From the NCBI RefSeq assembly GCF_031845305.1, contig NZ_JAVREH010000023.1, positions 3,622 to 67,621 on the forward strand: a stretch of 64,000 nt of DNA, given 5' to 3'. This DNA is from Jatrophihabitans_A lederbergiae (GTDB lineage: Bacteria; Actinomycetota; Actinomycetes; Mycobacteriales; Jatrophihabitantaceae). The position numbers and the translations under genes were made by a program. Of this stretch, positions 51,637 to 60,734 are shown in pieces. A model generated the notes under the pieces. The model did no database searches, had not been told where the DNA came from, and saw only the letters and a program-made list of their open reading frames with translations. Each line of letters begins with the position of its first letter. The stretch's first letter is position 1.

Positions 51637-53235
51637 GTGCGCACTCTGCTGACCAACGGACGGATCTACAGCCCCTGGGCCCGCAACGCCACCGCACTGC
51701 TCCTGGACGGCACCGACATCGCATGGCTGGGTGACGCAGAGTCCGCCGCCACGATGACCGCAGACCGCACCGTGGACCTGGCCGGCGCGCTGGTGCTGCC
51801 TGCCTTCGTCGACGCGCACTTCCACGCCACGGCGACCGGGCTGGCCCTCAGCGGGCTCGATCTGTGGCCGGCCGGCTCGCTCGCCGCCGCGCTGGGGCTG
51901 ATCGAGCAGCACGCCCGCCGCGGCCGCGGCCGGCCGCTGCTCGGCTCCGGCTGGGACGAGACCCGCTGGCCCGAGCACCGGCCGCCCACCGCCACCGAAC
52001 TGGACCGCGCCAGCTACGGGGGCGTGGTCTACCTCGCCCGCACCGATGCCCACTCCGCGGCGGTGTCCTCGGCTCTGATGGCCTCGGTTCCCGGCCTCGC
52101 CGCCATGGCGGGCTACTCACCGTCCGGGCACCTCACCAAGCAGGCCCACCACGCCGCGCGGGCGGTCGCGCTGTCGGCCATCACCAGCGGCCAGCGTGCC
52201 GACCTGCACCGGGGCGCGCTGCGGCACGCTGCCAGCCTCGGGGTGGCCGCGGTGCATGAGATGGCGGGTCCCGAGATCTCCAGCGCCGAGGACCTGACGG
52301 GGTTGCTGGGGCTGGTGTCCGGTGCTGAGACCGAGCCGCTGCCCGAGGTGTACGCCTATTGGGGCGAGCTGCGCGGCGTCCACACCGCCCTCGAACTCGG
52401 CGCTGTCGGCGCCGGCGGCGACCTGTTCTGCGACGGCTCGATCGGCTCGCACACCGCCGGGCTGCTGCGGCCCTACGTGGACAGCGACACCTCGGGGTAC
52501 CTGCGGTACGAGACCGCCGAGCTGGCCGAGCACGTCCGGGCCTGCACGGAGTCGGGCCTGCAGGCGGGGTTTCACGCGATCGGTGACGCCGCGACCGACC
52601 AGGTGGTGGCCGCGATGCGGCTGGCGCAGGAGCGGTTCGGCGGCGCGGGCGTGTTCGGGGCAGGGCATCGGATCGAGCACTCCGAGATGGTCACCGATGT
52701 CGCGGCGCTGGCCGCCACCGGGTTGACCGCCTCGGTGCAGCCGGCCTTCGACGCCACCTGGGGCGGATCGGCGGGCATGTACGCCGAGCGCCTGGGGGCC
52801 GAGCGGGCGAGCACGCTCAACCCGTTCGCCGCGATGGCAGCCGCCGGGGTTCCGCTCGCCCTGGGCTCCGACTCGCCGGTGACCGCCGTGGACCCCTGGG
52901 GAACCCTGCGCGCGGCGACCTACCCGACCAACCCCGAGCACGCCCTCGGCCCCCGGGCCGCGCTGAACGCGCACACCCGCGGCGGCTGGCGGGCGGCACG
53001 CGCGGACGGCGACGGCTCGGGGGTCGTGGCACCCGGGTCACCCGCCACGTACGCGATCTTCGCCGCCGGCTCGCTGGGCGTCGATGCACCGGACGAGCGG
53101 CTGGCGCGGTGGAGCACCGACGAGCGCTCCGGCGTTCCCGGACTGCCGGACCTGGCACCGGGCGCGGAGCTGCCCCGCTGCCTGCGCACGGTCGTCCGGG
53201 GCCGGCAGATCTTCGACTCCGGCGAGCTCGCATGA
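51637..53235 (+). CDS. Amidohydrolase family protein (YtcJ-like)
   Basis: 532 residues from GTG at 51637. TIM-barrel hydrolase of the amidohydrolase-3 type: VDAHFHATATG (metal His pair), DGSIGSHTAGLLRPY, FHAIGDAATDQV, GHRIEHSEM, ALGSDSPVTAVDPWGTLRAA. The metal ligands are intact. Substrate is unknown. Its stop overlaps the lnt start (ATGA), so it is translated together with lnt. Confidence 0.88.
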   Translation: MRTLLTNGRIYSPWARNATALLLDGTDIAWLGDAESAATMTADRTVDLAGALVLPAFVDAHFHATATGLALSGLDLWPAGSLAAALGLIEQHARRGRGRPLLGSGWDETRWPEHRPPTATELDRASYGGVVYLARTDAHSAAVSSALMASVPGLAAMAGYSPSGHLTKQAHHAARAVALSAITSGQRADLHRGALRHAASLGVAAVHEMAGPEISSAEDLTGLLGLVSGAETEPLPEVYAYWGELRGVHTALELGAVGAGGDLFCDGSIGSHTAGLLRPYVDSDTSGYLRYETAELAEHVRACTESGLQAGFHAIGDAATDQVVAAMRLAQERFGGAGVFGAGHRIEHSEMVTDVAALAATGLTASVQPAFDATWGGSAGMYAERLGAERASTLNPFAAMAAAGVPLALGSDSPVTAVDPWGTLRAATYPTNPEHALGPRAALNAHTRGGWRAARADGDGSGVVAPGSPATYAIFAAGSLGVDAPDERLARWSTDERSGVPGLPDLAPGAELPRCLRTVVRGRQIFDSGELA

Positions 53236-54902
53236 TGCTGACCCCCGCCGATCGCAGGCGCGCCCGAGCAAGGCTGTCCCTGCGGCTGGTGCTTGCCGCG
53301 GTCGCGGGACTGCTCGGCACACTCGCCTTTCCGCCTTTCGGGATCTGGCCGCTGGCGTTCGTCTCGATCGCCGGGCTGTCGCTGGCGGTCCGCGGGCAGC
53401 GCTGCCGCACCGGGGCGCTGACCGGCCTGGTCTTCGGCGCCGGGCTGTTCCTGCCGATGCTGCACTGGACCGCCACCTATGTCGGCGCGGTGCCCTGGCT
53501 GGTGCTGGTGTTCTCCCAGACCTGGTACCTCGCGGCCCTCGGTGCGGCGCTGCCGCTGGTGCAGGGCCGCCGCTTCGCGAGCAGCTGGACGGCCGCGCTG
53601 TGGGTCGGCGAAGAGGCGCTGCGCGACCGGCTCCCGTTCGGCGGCTTTCCGTGGGGACGGTGGGCGTTCAGCCAGGCCGCCTCGCCGATGAAGTGGTTCG
53701 CCCCGCTCGGCGGAGCGCCCCTGGTGACCTTCGCGGTGGCACTGATCGGGGCGCTCCTCGCGGCGGCTGTCAGCGGGCCTGGGCCGGTGCGCCGGACGGT
53801 GCGCTGCACGGCGGCCGTCGGCGTGCTCGTGCTGGGCGCGGCACTGTGGCTTCCGCTGCATCCGGACGACCACCCGGCCCGGACGACCACCGTGGCCGCC
53901 ATCCAGGGCGACGTGCCGGACCGGGGCCTGGAGTTCAACGCGCGGCGGCGGCAGGTGCTGGACAATCACGTGGCGCAGACGAGAAAGCTGGCCGCCGAGA
54001 TCCAGGCGGGTACGGTTCCCCGTCCGGATCTGGTGCTGTGGCCCGAGAACAGCTCTGACATCGATCCGACCACCAATGCCGACGCCGCGCGGGTCATCCA
54101 GCAGGCGGTCGACGCGGTCGGCGTGCCGATCGTCGTCGGCGCGCTGCTGGACGGCCCCGGCCCGCAGCACGTCACGAATGCCGGCATCGTCTGGATGCCG
54201 TCGGCCTCGACCGATCCCGGGCCGGGGCAGCGCTACGTCAAGCGCCATCCGGTGCCCTTCGGGGAGTACATCCCGCTACGCTCGATCGCGCGCGCGGTGA
54301 GCGCCAAGGTAGATCTGGTCGGCCATGACATGGTGGCCGGCGGCGGCAACGGGCTGCTCACCGAGACGCCGTACCCGGTCGGCGACGTGATCTGCTTCGA
54401 GATCGCCTACGACTCGCTGGTGAACTCATCCGTCCGGGCAGGAGCCCAGTTGCTGGTCGTGCAGACCAACAACGCGACGTTCGGTCACAGCGGCGAGACG
54501 TATCAGCAACTGGCCATGAGCCGGCTGCGGGCGGTGGAGCACGACCGGACCGTCGTTCAGGTGGCTACCAGCGGCGAATCGGCCATCATCGGCCCGGACG
54601 GCCGCATCGTGGACGAGTCCGGTGCCCTCTTCACACCCGACATCCTCGTTCGCTCCGTCGGCCTGAGCACTTCCACGACGCTGGCGACCCGGCTCGGGGC
54701 GGCGCCGGAGTGGGCGTTCACCGCCCTGGGCCTGCTCGGCCTGGTGCTGGCTGTCTCGTCCCGTTCGCGGCGCGGGCGCGCGGCGGGGCCGACGGGCGGC
54801 GACCCCCTTTCCGAGCGGCCGGCGGTCGCACAGGACACTGGTCATTGCGCACATCAGAAGGCTGACGTCATGGCGGCCACAACAGGGAAGGGGCACCGGT
54901 GA
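53232..54902 (+). CDS. lnt: Apolipoprotein N-acyltransferase
   Basis: Integral membrane nitrilase-family enzyme that N-acylates the lipobox cysteine of lipoproteins. 556 residues: eight or so membrane helices, then a nitrilase domain with Glu in LWPENSSDI, Lys in RYVKRHPVPFGEY, and Cys in VICFEIAYD. ATGA overlap with the amidohydrolase gene, GTGA overlap with ppm1. In M. tuberculosis Lnt and Ppm1 are fused in one protein; here they are separate but coupled. Confidence 0.94.
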   Translation: MMLTPADRRRARARLSLRLVLAAVAGLLGTLAFPPFGIWPLAFVSIAGLSLAVRGQRCRTGALTGLVFGAGLFLPMLHWTATYVGAVPWLVLVFSQTWYLAALGAALPLVQGRRFASSWTAALWVGEEALRDRLPFGGFPWGRWAFSQAASPMKWFAPLGGAPLVTFAVALIGALLAAAVSGPGPVRRTVRCTAAVGVLVLGAALWLPLHPDDHPARTTTVAAIQGDVPDRGLEFNARRRQVLDNHVAQTRKLAAEIQAGTVPRPDLVLWPENSSDIDPTTNADAARVIQQAVDAVGVPIVVGALLDGPGPQHVTNAGIVWMPSASTDPGPGQRYVKRHPVPFGEYIPLRSIARAVSAKVDLVGHDMVAGGGNGLLTETPYPVGDVICFEIAYDSLVNSSVRAGAQLLVVQTNNATFGHSGETYQQLAMSRLRAVEHDRTVVQVATSGESAIIGPDGRIVDESGALFTPDILVRSVGLSTSTTLATRLGAAPEWAFTALGLLGLVLAVSSRSRRGRAAGPTGGDPLSERPAVAQDTGHCAHQKADVMAATTGKGHR

Positions 54903-55684
54903 CCGAGCCACGGGCGGGATCGACGGCAGCCGGCGGGGTAAACGAGGACCTGCGCGTTCTCGTTCTCATCCCGACGTACAACGAGCGCGAGAACCTGCCG
55001 TTGATCGTGGAGCGGGTACTGGCCTCGGTGCCCACGGCGGACGTTCTCGTAGTGGACGACGACAGCCCGGACGGCACCGGCGACATCGCGGACAAGCTGG
55101 CCGCGAACGAGGAGCGGGTCCAGGTTCTGCACCGGACCGCCAAGGCTGGGCTCGGCGCGGCGTACGTCGCGGGCTTCCGCGTGGGCCTGGCCGCCGGCTA
55201 CGACGTGCTGGTCGAGATGGACGCCGACGGCTCGCACGCTCCGGAGCAACTGCCCAGGCTGCTGGAGGCGGTGGGGCACTCGGACCTGGTGCTCGGCTCA
55301 CGCTGGGTTCCCGGCGGGCAGGTGATCAACTGGCCGAAGTTCCGCGAGGTGCTCTCCCGCGGCGGCAACCTCTACACCCGGCTGGCGCTGGGCATCAATC
55401 TGCACGACGCCACCGGCGGTTACCGGGCATACCGGCGCGAGGTGCTGCAGACGATCGACCTGTCCGCCATTTCGTCACAGGGTTACTGCTTCCAGGTGGA
55501 TCTGGCCTGGCGCGCGGTGCAGGCCGGTTTCCGGGTCACCGAGGTTCCGATCACGTTCGCCGAGCGGGAGCGCGGCGAGTCCAAGATGAGCGGCAACATC
55601 GTCCGCGAGGCGCTGCTGCGGGTCACCGAATGGGGCGTGGCGCACCGGGCCGCGCAGCTCAAGGGCCTGGTCCGCCGCACGTGA
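54899..55684 (+). CDS. ppm1: Polyprenol monophosphomannose synthase
   Basis: Family GT2 glycosyltransferase of 261 residues that transfers mannose from GDP-mannose to polyprenyl phosphate, making the donor for lipoglycans and protein mannosylation. IPTYNERENLPLIVERVL opens the domain; VDDDSPDGT and EMDADGSHAP hold the Asp motifs; ATGGYRAYRREVL follows. Start GTG overlaps the lnt stop. Coupled also to the small membrane gene after it. Confidence 0.95.
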   Translation: MTEPRAGSTAAGGVNEDLRVLVLIPTYNERENLPLIVERVLASVPTADVLVVDDDSPDGTGDIADKLAANEERVQVLHRTAKAGLGAAYVAGFRVGLAAGYDVLVEMDADGSHAPEQLPRLLEAVGHSDLVLGSRWVPGGQVINWPKFREVLSRGGNLYTRLALGINLHDATGGYRAYRREVLQTIDLSAISSQGYCFQVDLAWRAVQAGFRVTEVPITFAERERGESKMSGNIVREALLRVTEWGVAHRAAQLKGLVRRT

Positions 55685-55878
55685 GCCGACCCCGGCCGGC
55701 CGACTCGGACTGGAGCAAGCGGGCGCTCGATCTGGTGCTGGCCGGGTGCGTCGCGGTGGTCGTCCTGCTCGGTGTCACCGGGAATGTCACACCGAGGTTC
55801 GCCGTGGTCCTGTGCCTGGCGGCGTTGACCCTGAGGCTCAGCGTCGACGCGTACCAGAAACGCGACCGTCCCGGCTGA
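55681..55878 (+). CDS. Small two-helix membrane protein
   Basis: 65 residues with two membrane helices (about 13-31 and 35-52) and a basic C-terminus (DAYQKRDRPG). GTG overlaps the ppm1 stop (GTGA). No recognised family; its coupling to ppm1 suggests a helper role in mannolipid synthesis, but this is inference. Confidence 0.7.
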   Translation: MSRPRPADSDWSKRALDLVLAGCVAVVVLLGVTGNVTPRFAVVLCLAALTLRLSVDAYQKRDRPG

Positions 55879-55938
55879 ACCGCCGTTCCGCCGCCGTGAC
55901 CGGATGCCAGCCGCCGTGAAAAGCGGCCAGAAAGCAAG

Positions 55939-55983
55939 ATCCCGCATCAGCGAGGCTGGTTGACAGCCCCGGTGATGCGGGAT
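55939..55983. terminator. Bidirectional hairpin between ppm1 operon and rbpA
   Basis: ATCCCGCATCA (55939-55949) pairs with TGATGCGGGAT (55973-55983), an 11-bp perfect stem with an inner GGCTG/CAGCC stem. It lies between convergent genes; on the minus strand it is followed by a T-rich CTTGCTTTCT. Confidence 0.85.
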
Positions 55984-56000
55984 TCTGGTGGGTCAGCTGA

Positions 56001-56357
56001 TTACGCGCTCTTGCTCGGTTTGCCGCCGCGGCGCGCACGCAGCACATCCAGCCGCTCGGCCAGCACCTCTTCGAGGTCGGCGACGGTGCGCCGCTCGATG
56101 AGCATGTCCCAATGCGTCCGAGGCGCCTTGACCTTCTTGGCTTCGGGCTCGGGAAGGTCCACGGCCTTGGCTGTGGTCCCGTCCAGGCGGCATTCCCAGG
56201 TCGCCGGAAGCTCGGCGTCGTGGGCGAACGGAACGCTGAACTCGTGCTGCCGTTCGCACTTGAACTTGACTAGTTGACGCGGCGCAGGCTCGGCTGCGTA
56301 TTCGGTTTCGTAACTGATTGCGCCGAGGCGGCTGCCCCTAAGTACACGATCGGCCAT
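56001..56357 (-). CDS. rbpA: RNA polymerase-binding protein RbpA
   Basis: Actinobacterial transcription activator that binds RNA polymerase and principal sigma factors. 118 residues: MADRVLRGSRLGAISYETE then the zinc-fold-like core (KCERQHEFSVPF, WECRLDG) and the C-terminal sigma-interacting helix (RTHWDMLIERRTVADLEEVL). ATG at 56357 has a GAGGAG site. The gene has a SigR-type promoter upstream. Confidence 0.97.
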   Translation of the reverse strand: MADRVLRGSRLGAISYETEYAAEPAPRQLVKFKCERQHEFSVPFAHDAELPATWECRLDGTTAKAVDLPEPEAKKVKAPRTHWDMLIERRTVADLEEVLAERLDVLRARRGGKPSKSA

Positions 56358-56395
56358 TGTGATCACTCCTCACCCAGATTGGGTACCGAGACCCC

Positions 56396-56421
56396 AACGC
56401 ACGGTCCCGGCAGATGATTCC
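56396..56421 (-). promoter_or_regulatory. SigR/SigH-type promoter of rbpA
   Basis: On the minus strand GGAAT (56421-56417), 18 nt, GTT (56398-56396), 39 nt before the ATG. GGAAT-N18/19-GTT is the sigma-R consensus, and rbpA is a known sigma-R target in Streptomyces coelicolor. Confidence 0.75.
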
Positions 56422-56554
56422 CGCTGACCTCACGGTACCGCCCCGACGGCTCACGGCCGTGCACGTGCGACCCAAACCGGGCAAAGTTGCGCCACCTGAG
56501 ACGATCTCGCAACGCCAGCAGGGCTGAAAGCGGTGATCAGCGTCAGCACTGAGC

Positions 56555-56603
56555 GCCAGCAGCCAGCAGCCAGCAGCCAGCAGCCAGCAGCCAGCAGCCA
56601 GCA
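56555..56603. repeat. Seven perfect copies of a 7-bp unit
   Basis: GCCAGCA is repeated seven times without error at 56555-56603, just beyond the end of a minus-strand gene and upstream of the rbpA promoter. A likely length-variable tract. Confidence 0.95.
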
Positions 56604-56609
56604 GCAGCG

Positions 56610-56883
56610 CTATCCAAGCGCCAGCTGCTCGCCGATCAGCGTCACACCCAGTCGGCCGCTGCGGAAGTGTGCCCGGCACAGCACCTGGTACCGCACGTCG
56701 TCAGCACCCGGAGCCGATGACGACCCGGTGTCCGCGACGACCACGGTGTCGCCCTCGCGAGGCCGTAGCAGAACTTCAGGTGCGCCGGCATCGGAATCGC
56801 GCGCCGATTGCCGGCGGCGGAACCGCGGCGAGGGCACTGTCGCGTTCGGCGGGTCGGTCGGCAGGAGTTTCCGGCGCCGCCAC
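56610..56883 (-). pseudogene. Short unknown gene, apparently frameshifted
   Basis: A GTG at 56883, 7 nt after the MFS stop, starts VAAPETPADRPAERDSALAA and continues to GARF, after which the frame is lost at about 56793-56794. Dropping one base gives 91 codons ending RLGVTLIGEQLALG with the usual codon bias on both sides. The distal part alone is open from GTG 56837 (75 residues). It is the last gene of the DUF885-GDPD-MFS operon. The product is unrecognised. Confidence 0.5.
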
Positions 56884-56889
56884 GTGCCG

Positions 56890-58254
56890 TCACACCCTGG
56901 CGGGCGCGGTGTTGCCGGCCTGCTCGATGCCGGCCCGCAGCGGCACCCGCGCCAGCAGCACGAAGCCGAGTACGAAGAACACCACCAGGGACGCCAGCGC
57001 GCTGCGGTACGAGGCGGTGAGCTGGTAGGCGAGGCCGAACAGCAGCGGCCCGAACCACGAGGTGCCGGAGTCACTGACCTCGTAGAAGCCGAAGTATTCG
57101 GCCTCGCGCCCGGACGGGATCAGCCGCGAGAAGATCGAGCGGGACAGCGCCTGGCTGCCGCCGAGCACGATCGCGATGGCCACCGCCAGCAGGTAGAACT
57201 GCCACGCGGCACCCGCCTTGAGAAAATAGGCGACGACCACCAGCACCAGCCAGCCGACCAGGGACCCCAGCACCACCGGCCGAGCCCCGAACCGCCCCGC
57301 CAGCCGACCCAGCCAGAGCGCGCCACCGAACGCGACGAACTGCACGATGAGGATCGAGGAGAGCAGCACCGTGTCGTCCAGGTGAAGCTGCTTGTCGCCG
57401 TACTGGGCCGCGACCGTGGTGACGGTCTGGATGCCGTCGTTGTAGATCAGGAACGCGATCAGGAACGCCAGCGTGTGCGGGTAGCGCCGCAGGTCGCGCA
57501 GGGTCGATGCCAGTTGCCGGAAGCCGCCCAACAGCACCGAACCCTCCGAGCGGCCGGGCGCGGCGGTCCTCGGCAGTTGGCGCAGCATCAGCCACGGCTT
57601 GATGTTGAACAGCGCCCACCAGACTCCGGCCGAGGCGAGCGAGATCCGCGCCAGCAGTGCCTTGTCGGACAGGAACAGGCTGAGGACGAAGTCTGCGGCC
57701 AGGACCAGCCCGCCCCCGATGTAGCCGATCGCCCAGCCGCGCGAGGACACCCGGTCACGATCCGCGCTCGCGGACACGTCGATGAGCAGCGAGTAGTTCA
57801 CCACCGTCGCGCAGGAGTACCCGAAGTACGCCACCACGAACAGGACTGCCCCGAGCTGCCAGTTCGAGCCGCGGACGGCGAACATGGCGACGCACGCGGC
57901 GGCACCGAGCCAGCCGAAACCGAGCAGGATCTCACGCTTGGCACCGGTCCGGTCGGCGATCGCGCCGACTACCGGCATCGCGATCACCAGCAGCACGGTG
58001 GACAGCGACACGACGTAGACGAACAGGCTGCCGGGCGCGACGGGAAACCCGAACAGGTGCACCCGGCCCTGGTTGCCGACGGCGTTCTCGGCCACCGAGG
58101 TGAGGTAGCGGCCCATGAACACCGTGACGACGATGGTGGGAAAGACGTGACTTGCCCAGGCGTAGTAGTACCAACCACGCCGCTGCCGGAACAGCGCCGC
58201 CGGATCGGGAGGTCCGGCCACCACCGCCGGATCGGTCGACGCTAGCTCTGCCAC
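56890..58254 (-). CDS. MFS transporter, Atg22/UMF1-like
   Basis: 454 residues, 12 membrane helices. WYYYAWASHVFPTIVVTVFMGRYL at the N-terminus and GAIADRTGAKREILLGFGWLG (the motif A region) are typical of the UMF1 family, as is QALSRSIFSRLIPSGREAEYFGFYEV. GTG start overlaps the GDPD stop by 13 nt. Substrate unknown. Confidence 0.88.
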   Translation of the reverse strand: MAELASTDPAVVAGPPDPAALFRQRRGWYYYAWASHVFPTIVVTVFMGRYLTSVAENAVGNQGRVHLFGFPVAPGSLFVYVVSLSTVLLVIAMPVVGAIADRTGAKREILLGFGWLGAAACVAMFAVRGSNWQLGAVLFVVAYFGYSCATVVNYSLLIDVSASADRDRVSSRGWAIGYIGGGLVLAADFVLSLFLSDKALLARISLASAGVWWALFNIKPWLMLRQLPRTAAPGRSEGSVLLGGFRQLASTLRDLRRYPHTLAFLIAFLIYNDGIQTVTTVAAQYGDKQLHLDDTVLLSSILIVQFVAFGGALWLGRLAGRFGARPVVLGSLVGWLVLVVVAYFLKAGAAWQFYLLAVAIAIVLGGSQALSRSIFSRLIPSGREAEYFGFYEVSDSGTSWFGPLLFGLAYQLTASYRSALASLVVFFVLGFVLLARVPLRAGIEQAGNTAPARV

Positions 58255-59045
58255 TGGCCACGCTCCCGGAGCACCTCGCGCAGCAGGTCCGCGCGGTCGG
58301 TGATGATGCCGTCTACGCCCAGATCGAGCAAGCGTGTCATCTCGGCGGGCAGGTTCACCGTCCAGACGTGCACCGCGATCTGCCGGCTGTGCGCGGCCTC
58401 GACGAACCGCCGGGTGACCACCCCGAAGCGGCCGGCCGCGGCGGGCACCTGAGCCGCCAGACCTGGACGGGCCGGCATGCCCGTGCTCGCGGGGAGGCAC
58501 ACCCGACCGGGCAAGCTGGCGCGAACGGGCAGGCGGCCCAGGGCCGGCATCCGTTCGAGCGCCTTGAGCGATAGCACCTCCGGCGGCGACAGGGCGCTGG
58601 CCACCGCCGGGCCGGCGACCGCGCGCAACCGCTGCAGGCGCGCGTGCGAGAACGCTGCCAGCCGCACCCTGGCCCAGGCGCCGGTCCGGCGGATGGCGTC
58701 GATCGTCGGGCCGACCGCGGAATCGGACTTCACGTCGATATTGACCTCGACGCCACCGAACGTAGCGAGCACGTCTTCCAGCCGCGGAATCGGCTCGCGA
58801 TCGACGATCCGGGCCGCGCTGACCTCGCGCCAGTTCAGGTCGGCCACCCGTCCGGTGTGGTTGGTGACCCGGTCCAGGATCGAGTCGTGAAACGCCAGCG
58901 CCACCCCGTCCGCCGTCACGCGAGCGTCGGTTTCGAGGTGGCGGTACCCGAGGGCGACCGCCGCCTGGAACGCCGCGATCGAGTTCTCCGCGCCGTCGCG
59001 GGAGAAACCACGGTGCGCCAGCGCGATCGGGAACGTCGCTCTCAC
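58242..59045 (-). CDS. Glycerophosphodiester phosphodiesterase
   Basis: Hydrolyses glycerophosphodiesters to glycerol-3-phosphate and an alcohol. 267 residues: AHRGFSRDGAENSIAAF (His and Glu), HLETDARVTADGVALAFHDSILD (in part), VHVWTVN and GVDGIITDRADLL. All metal and catalytic residues are present. An Arg/Pro-rich insertion near residues 170-200 is unusual. Start GTG overlaps the DUF885 stop (GTGA). A UgpB-like importer at the start of the window could supply its substrate, but the two are far apart. Confidence 0.92.
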   Translation of the reverse strand: MRATFPIALAHRGFSRDGAENSIAAFQAAVALGYRHLETDARVTADGVALAFHDSILDRVTNHTGRVADLNWREVSAARIVDREPIPRLEDVLATFGGVEVNIDVKSDSAVGPTIDAIRRTGAWARVRLAAFSHARLQRLRAVAGPAVASALSPPEVLSLKALERMPALGRLPVRASLPGRVCLPASTGMPARPGLAAQVPAAAGRFGVVTRRFVEAAHSRQIAVHVWTVNLPAEMTRLLDLGVDGIITDRADLLREVLRERGQWQS

Positions 59046-60716
59046 GCCGCGGGCGGCAACCCGAGCAGGGTGCGCAGGTGCCGGACGGGCGGTGAGCCGA
59101 AGCCCAGTACGGCGTCGTGGACCTGACGAACCGACCAGTCGGTATGTTCAACGCGCAGGTCTGCGACGACCTGGCGCACCTCCAGGTAACCCACGTAGTA
59201 CGTGCAGAGCTGGGTGGAGCTGAGCTGCACCCGGCGCCACTTCCCGGCCGCCTCGCCCTCTTCCTGGTAGCCACGCTCGGTCATCAGCGCCATCGCGCCA
59301 GCCTCGTCCAGGTCCCCGGTGTGGAAGGAGATGTCCAGGATGGTGTTGAGGATCATCCGCAGCTGCATCTTCAACTGCTGCATCCGGACGGCTGCGGCCG
59401 CCTCGGCGCTGACGTCGCCGCGGTAGCCCAGCTCGGCCATCAACTCCTCGGCGTAGACCGCCCACCCCTCGATGAACGAGCCGCTGCCGAAGACGCTGCG
59501 AATCGCGGTACTGCCCTGGTAGCGCCGCGAGTGCGAGAGCTGCTCGACGTGGCCGGGCATCGCCTCGTGCACGGTCAGGTTATGCAGCATGTGGTTGTTG
59601 TACTCGCGGTAGAAGGACGTGACCCGCTCCGGCGACCAGTCCGCAGGGGTGGGGGAGACCGCGAACTGCGTCAGCAGCGGTGCCGTCTCGAGGGCGCCGA
59701 CGGCCCGGCAGTACGCCACCGCGACGCCCCGGTCGATCTCGGGCATCTCGATGACCTCGACCGGGTCGTGCAGCAGGGTGAGCAGGTCGTGGCGCTGGAC
59801 GAACTCGGTGGTCTCGGCCAGCGCCGTGCGGCAGTTGCCGAGGATCGTCTCACTGGTGGGCATGTCCTCGGCGAGCCGGTCGAACTCCGCGGCGATGGCC
59901 CGGCGGCCGGCGTGTGGATCGGCGGCGGTCAGCGCGCTGAGCTCGGTGTCCACCCGGTCCAGATCGCGATAAGCCTGCTCCAGCAGGGTCTGTGGCCGCC
60001 ACGGGGTCGCCAGGGTCAGTGCAAGCTTGCGGGTGAACAGGTCCTCGCCAGCCGGGGGGAGCGGTCGGCTCGCGGCAGCTGGTCACGCAGCCAGGCCTGG
60101 TGCTCGCGGACGGCGGCAGCTGCCCGGGTGATGTCAGCACCGAAGTCGTCAGCACCGAAGTCGCCGCCAGTGTCACTGCCGACACCCGCTTCGGTGACGG
60201 CGGCCGGCACTGCGGTCTCGATCAGGGCCAGCGTGCCGTCCAGCTGCGCGATCGCCGTCTCGGTGTGGACCGCCGAGAGGTCGGTCAGCCTTTCCCTTGC
60301 GGCGACAAGGTAATCCGGAATGGAGCGCAGCCGGCCGGCGAGGTTCGTGAGCCGTTCGGGCAGCGGCGCGAAGTCCCGGGACAGCAGCCCGTACAGCGCC
60401 TGCCCCGGGTTGTGCTCCATCGGGTTCCAGCTGGCCTCGTCCAGCTCCTTCAGTCCGAAGATCTCGCTGGCGGCCGCGGTGCGCAGGATTTCGCGGTCGA
60501 CGAGGTCAGCGGTACCCAAGTCGGTGGCATCGGAGGCGTCCAGGGTCGCGATCAGGTCGGTGAGCTCGCTACGCCGCCGGTGCGCCGCTGCCGCGGTCGG
60601 GTAGGACAGCCGGTCGTCGTGGCTGTGGTCTCCCAGGAAGGTGGCCTCGGCGGGATACTCCTTGCACAGTCCGAGATCGCGTCGGCGGCGATCCGGCTGA
60701 ACTCGTTCGACGTCAT
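59042..60716 (-). pseudogene. DUF885 family metallopeptidase-like protein with two frameshifts
   Basis: ATG at 60716 starts MTSNEFSRIAADAISD. One base is missing at about 60669-60670, after which LCKEYPAEATFLGDHSHDD is in the next frame; a second is missing in a G6 run at 60054-60059, after which GEDLFTRKLALTLATPWRP is in the third. Adding two bases gives 559 codons, the DUF885 length. The C-terminal part has the HEAMPGH zinc-type motif (59550-59580 region). First gene of the operon. If the sequence is right it is inactive; a sequencing error at two homopolymer-like sites is possible. Confidence 0.85.
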
Positions 60717-60734
60717 AGCGCTGACGGTAGTCGG

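Noticed and set aside
56555..56603. CRISPR-like or coding repeat
   Set aside because: Heptamer tandem tract with no spacers and no supported gene in it.
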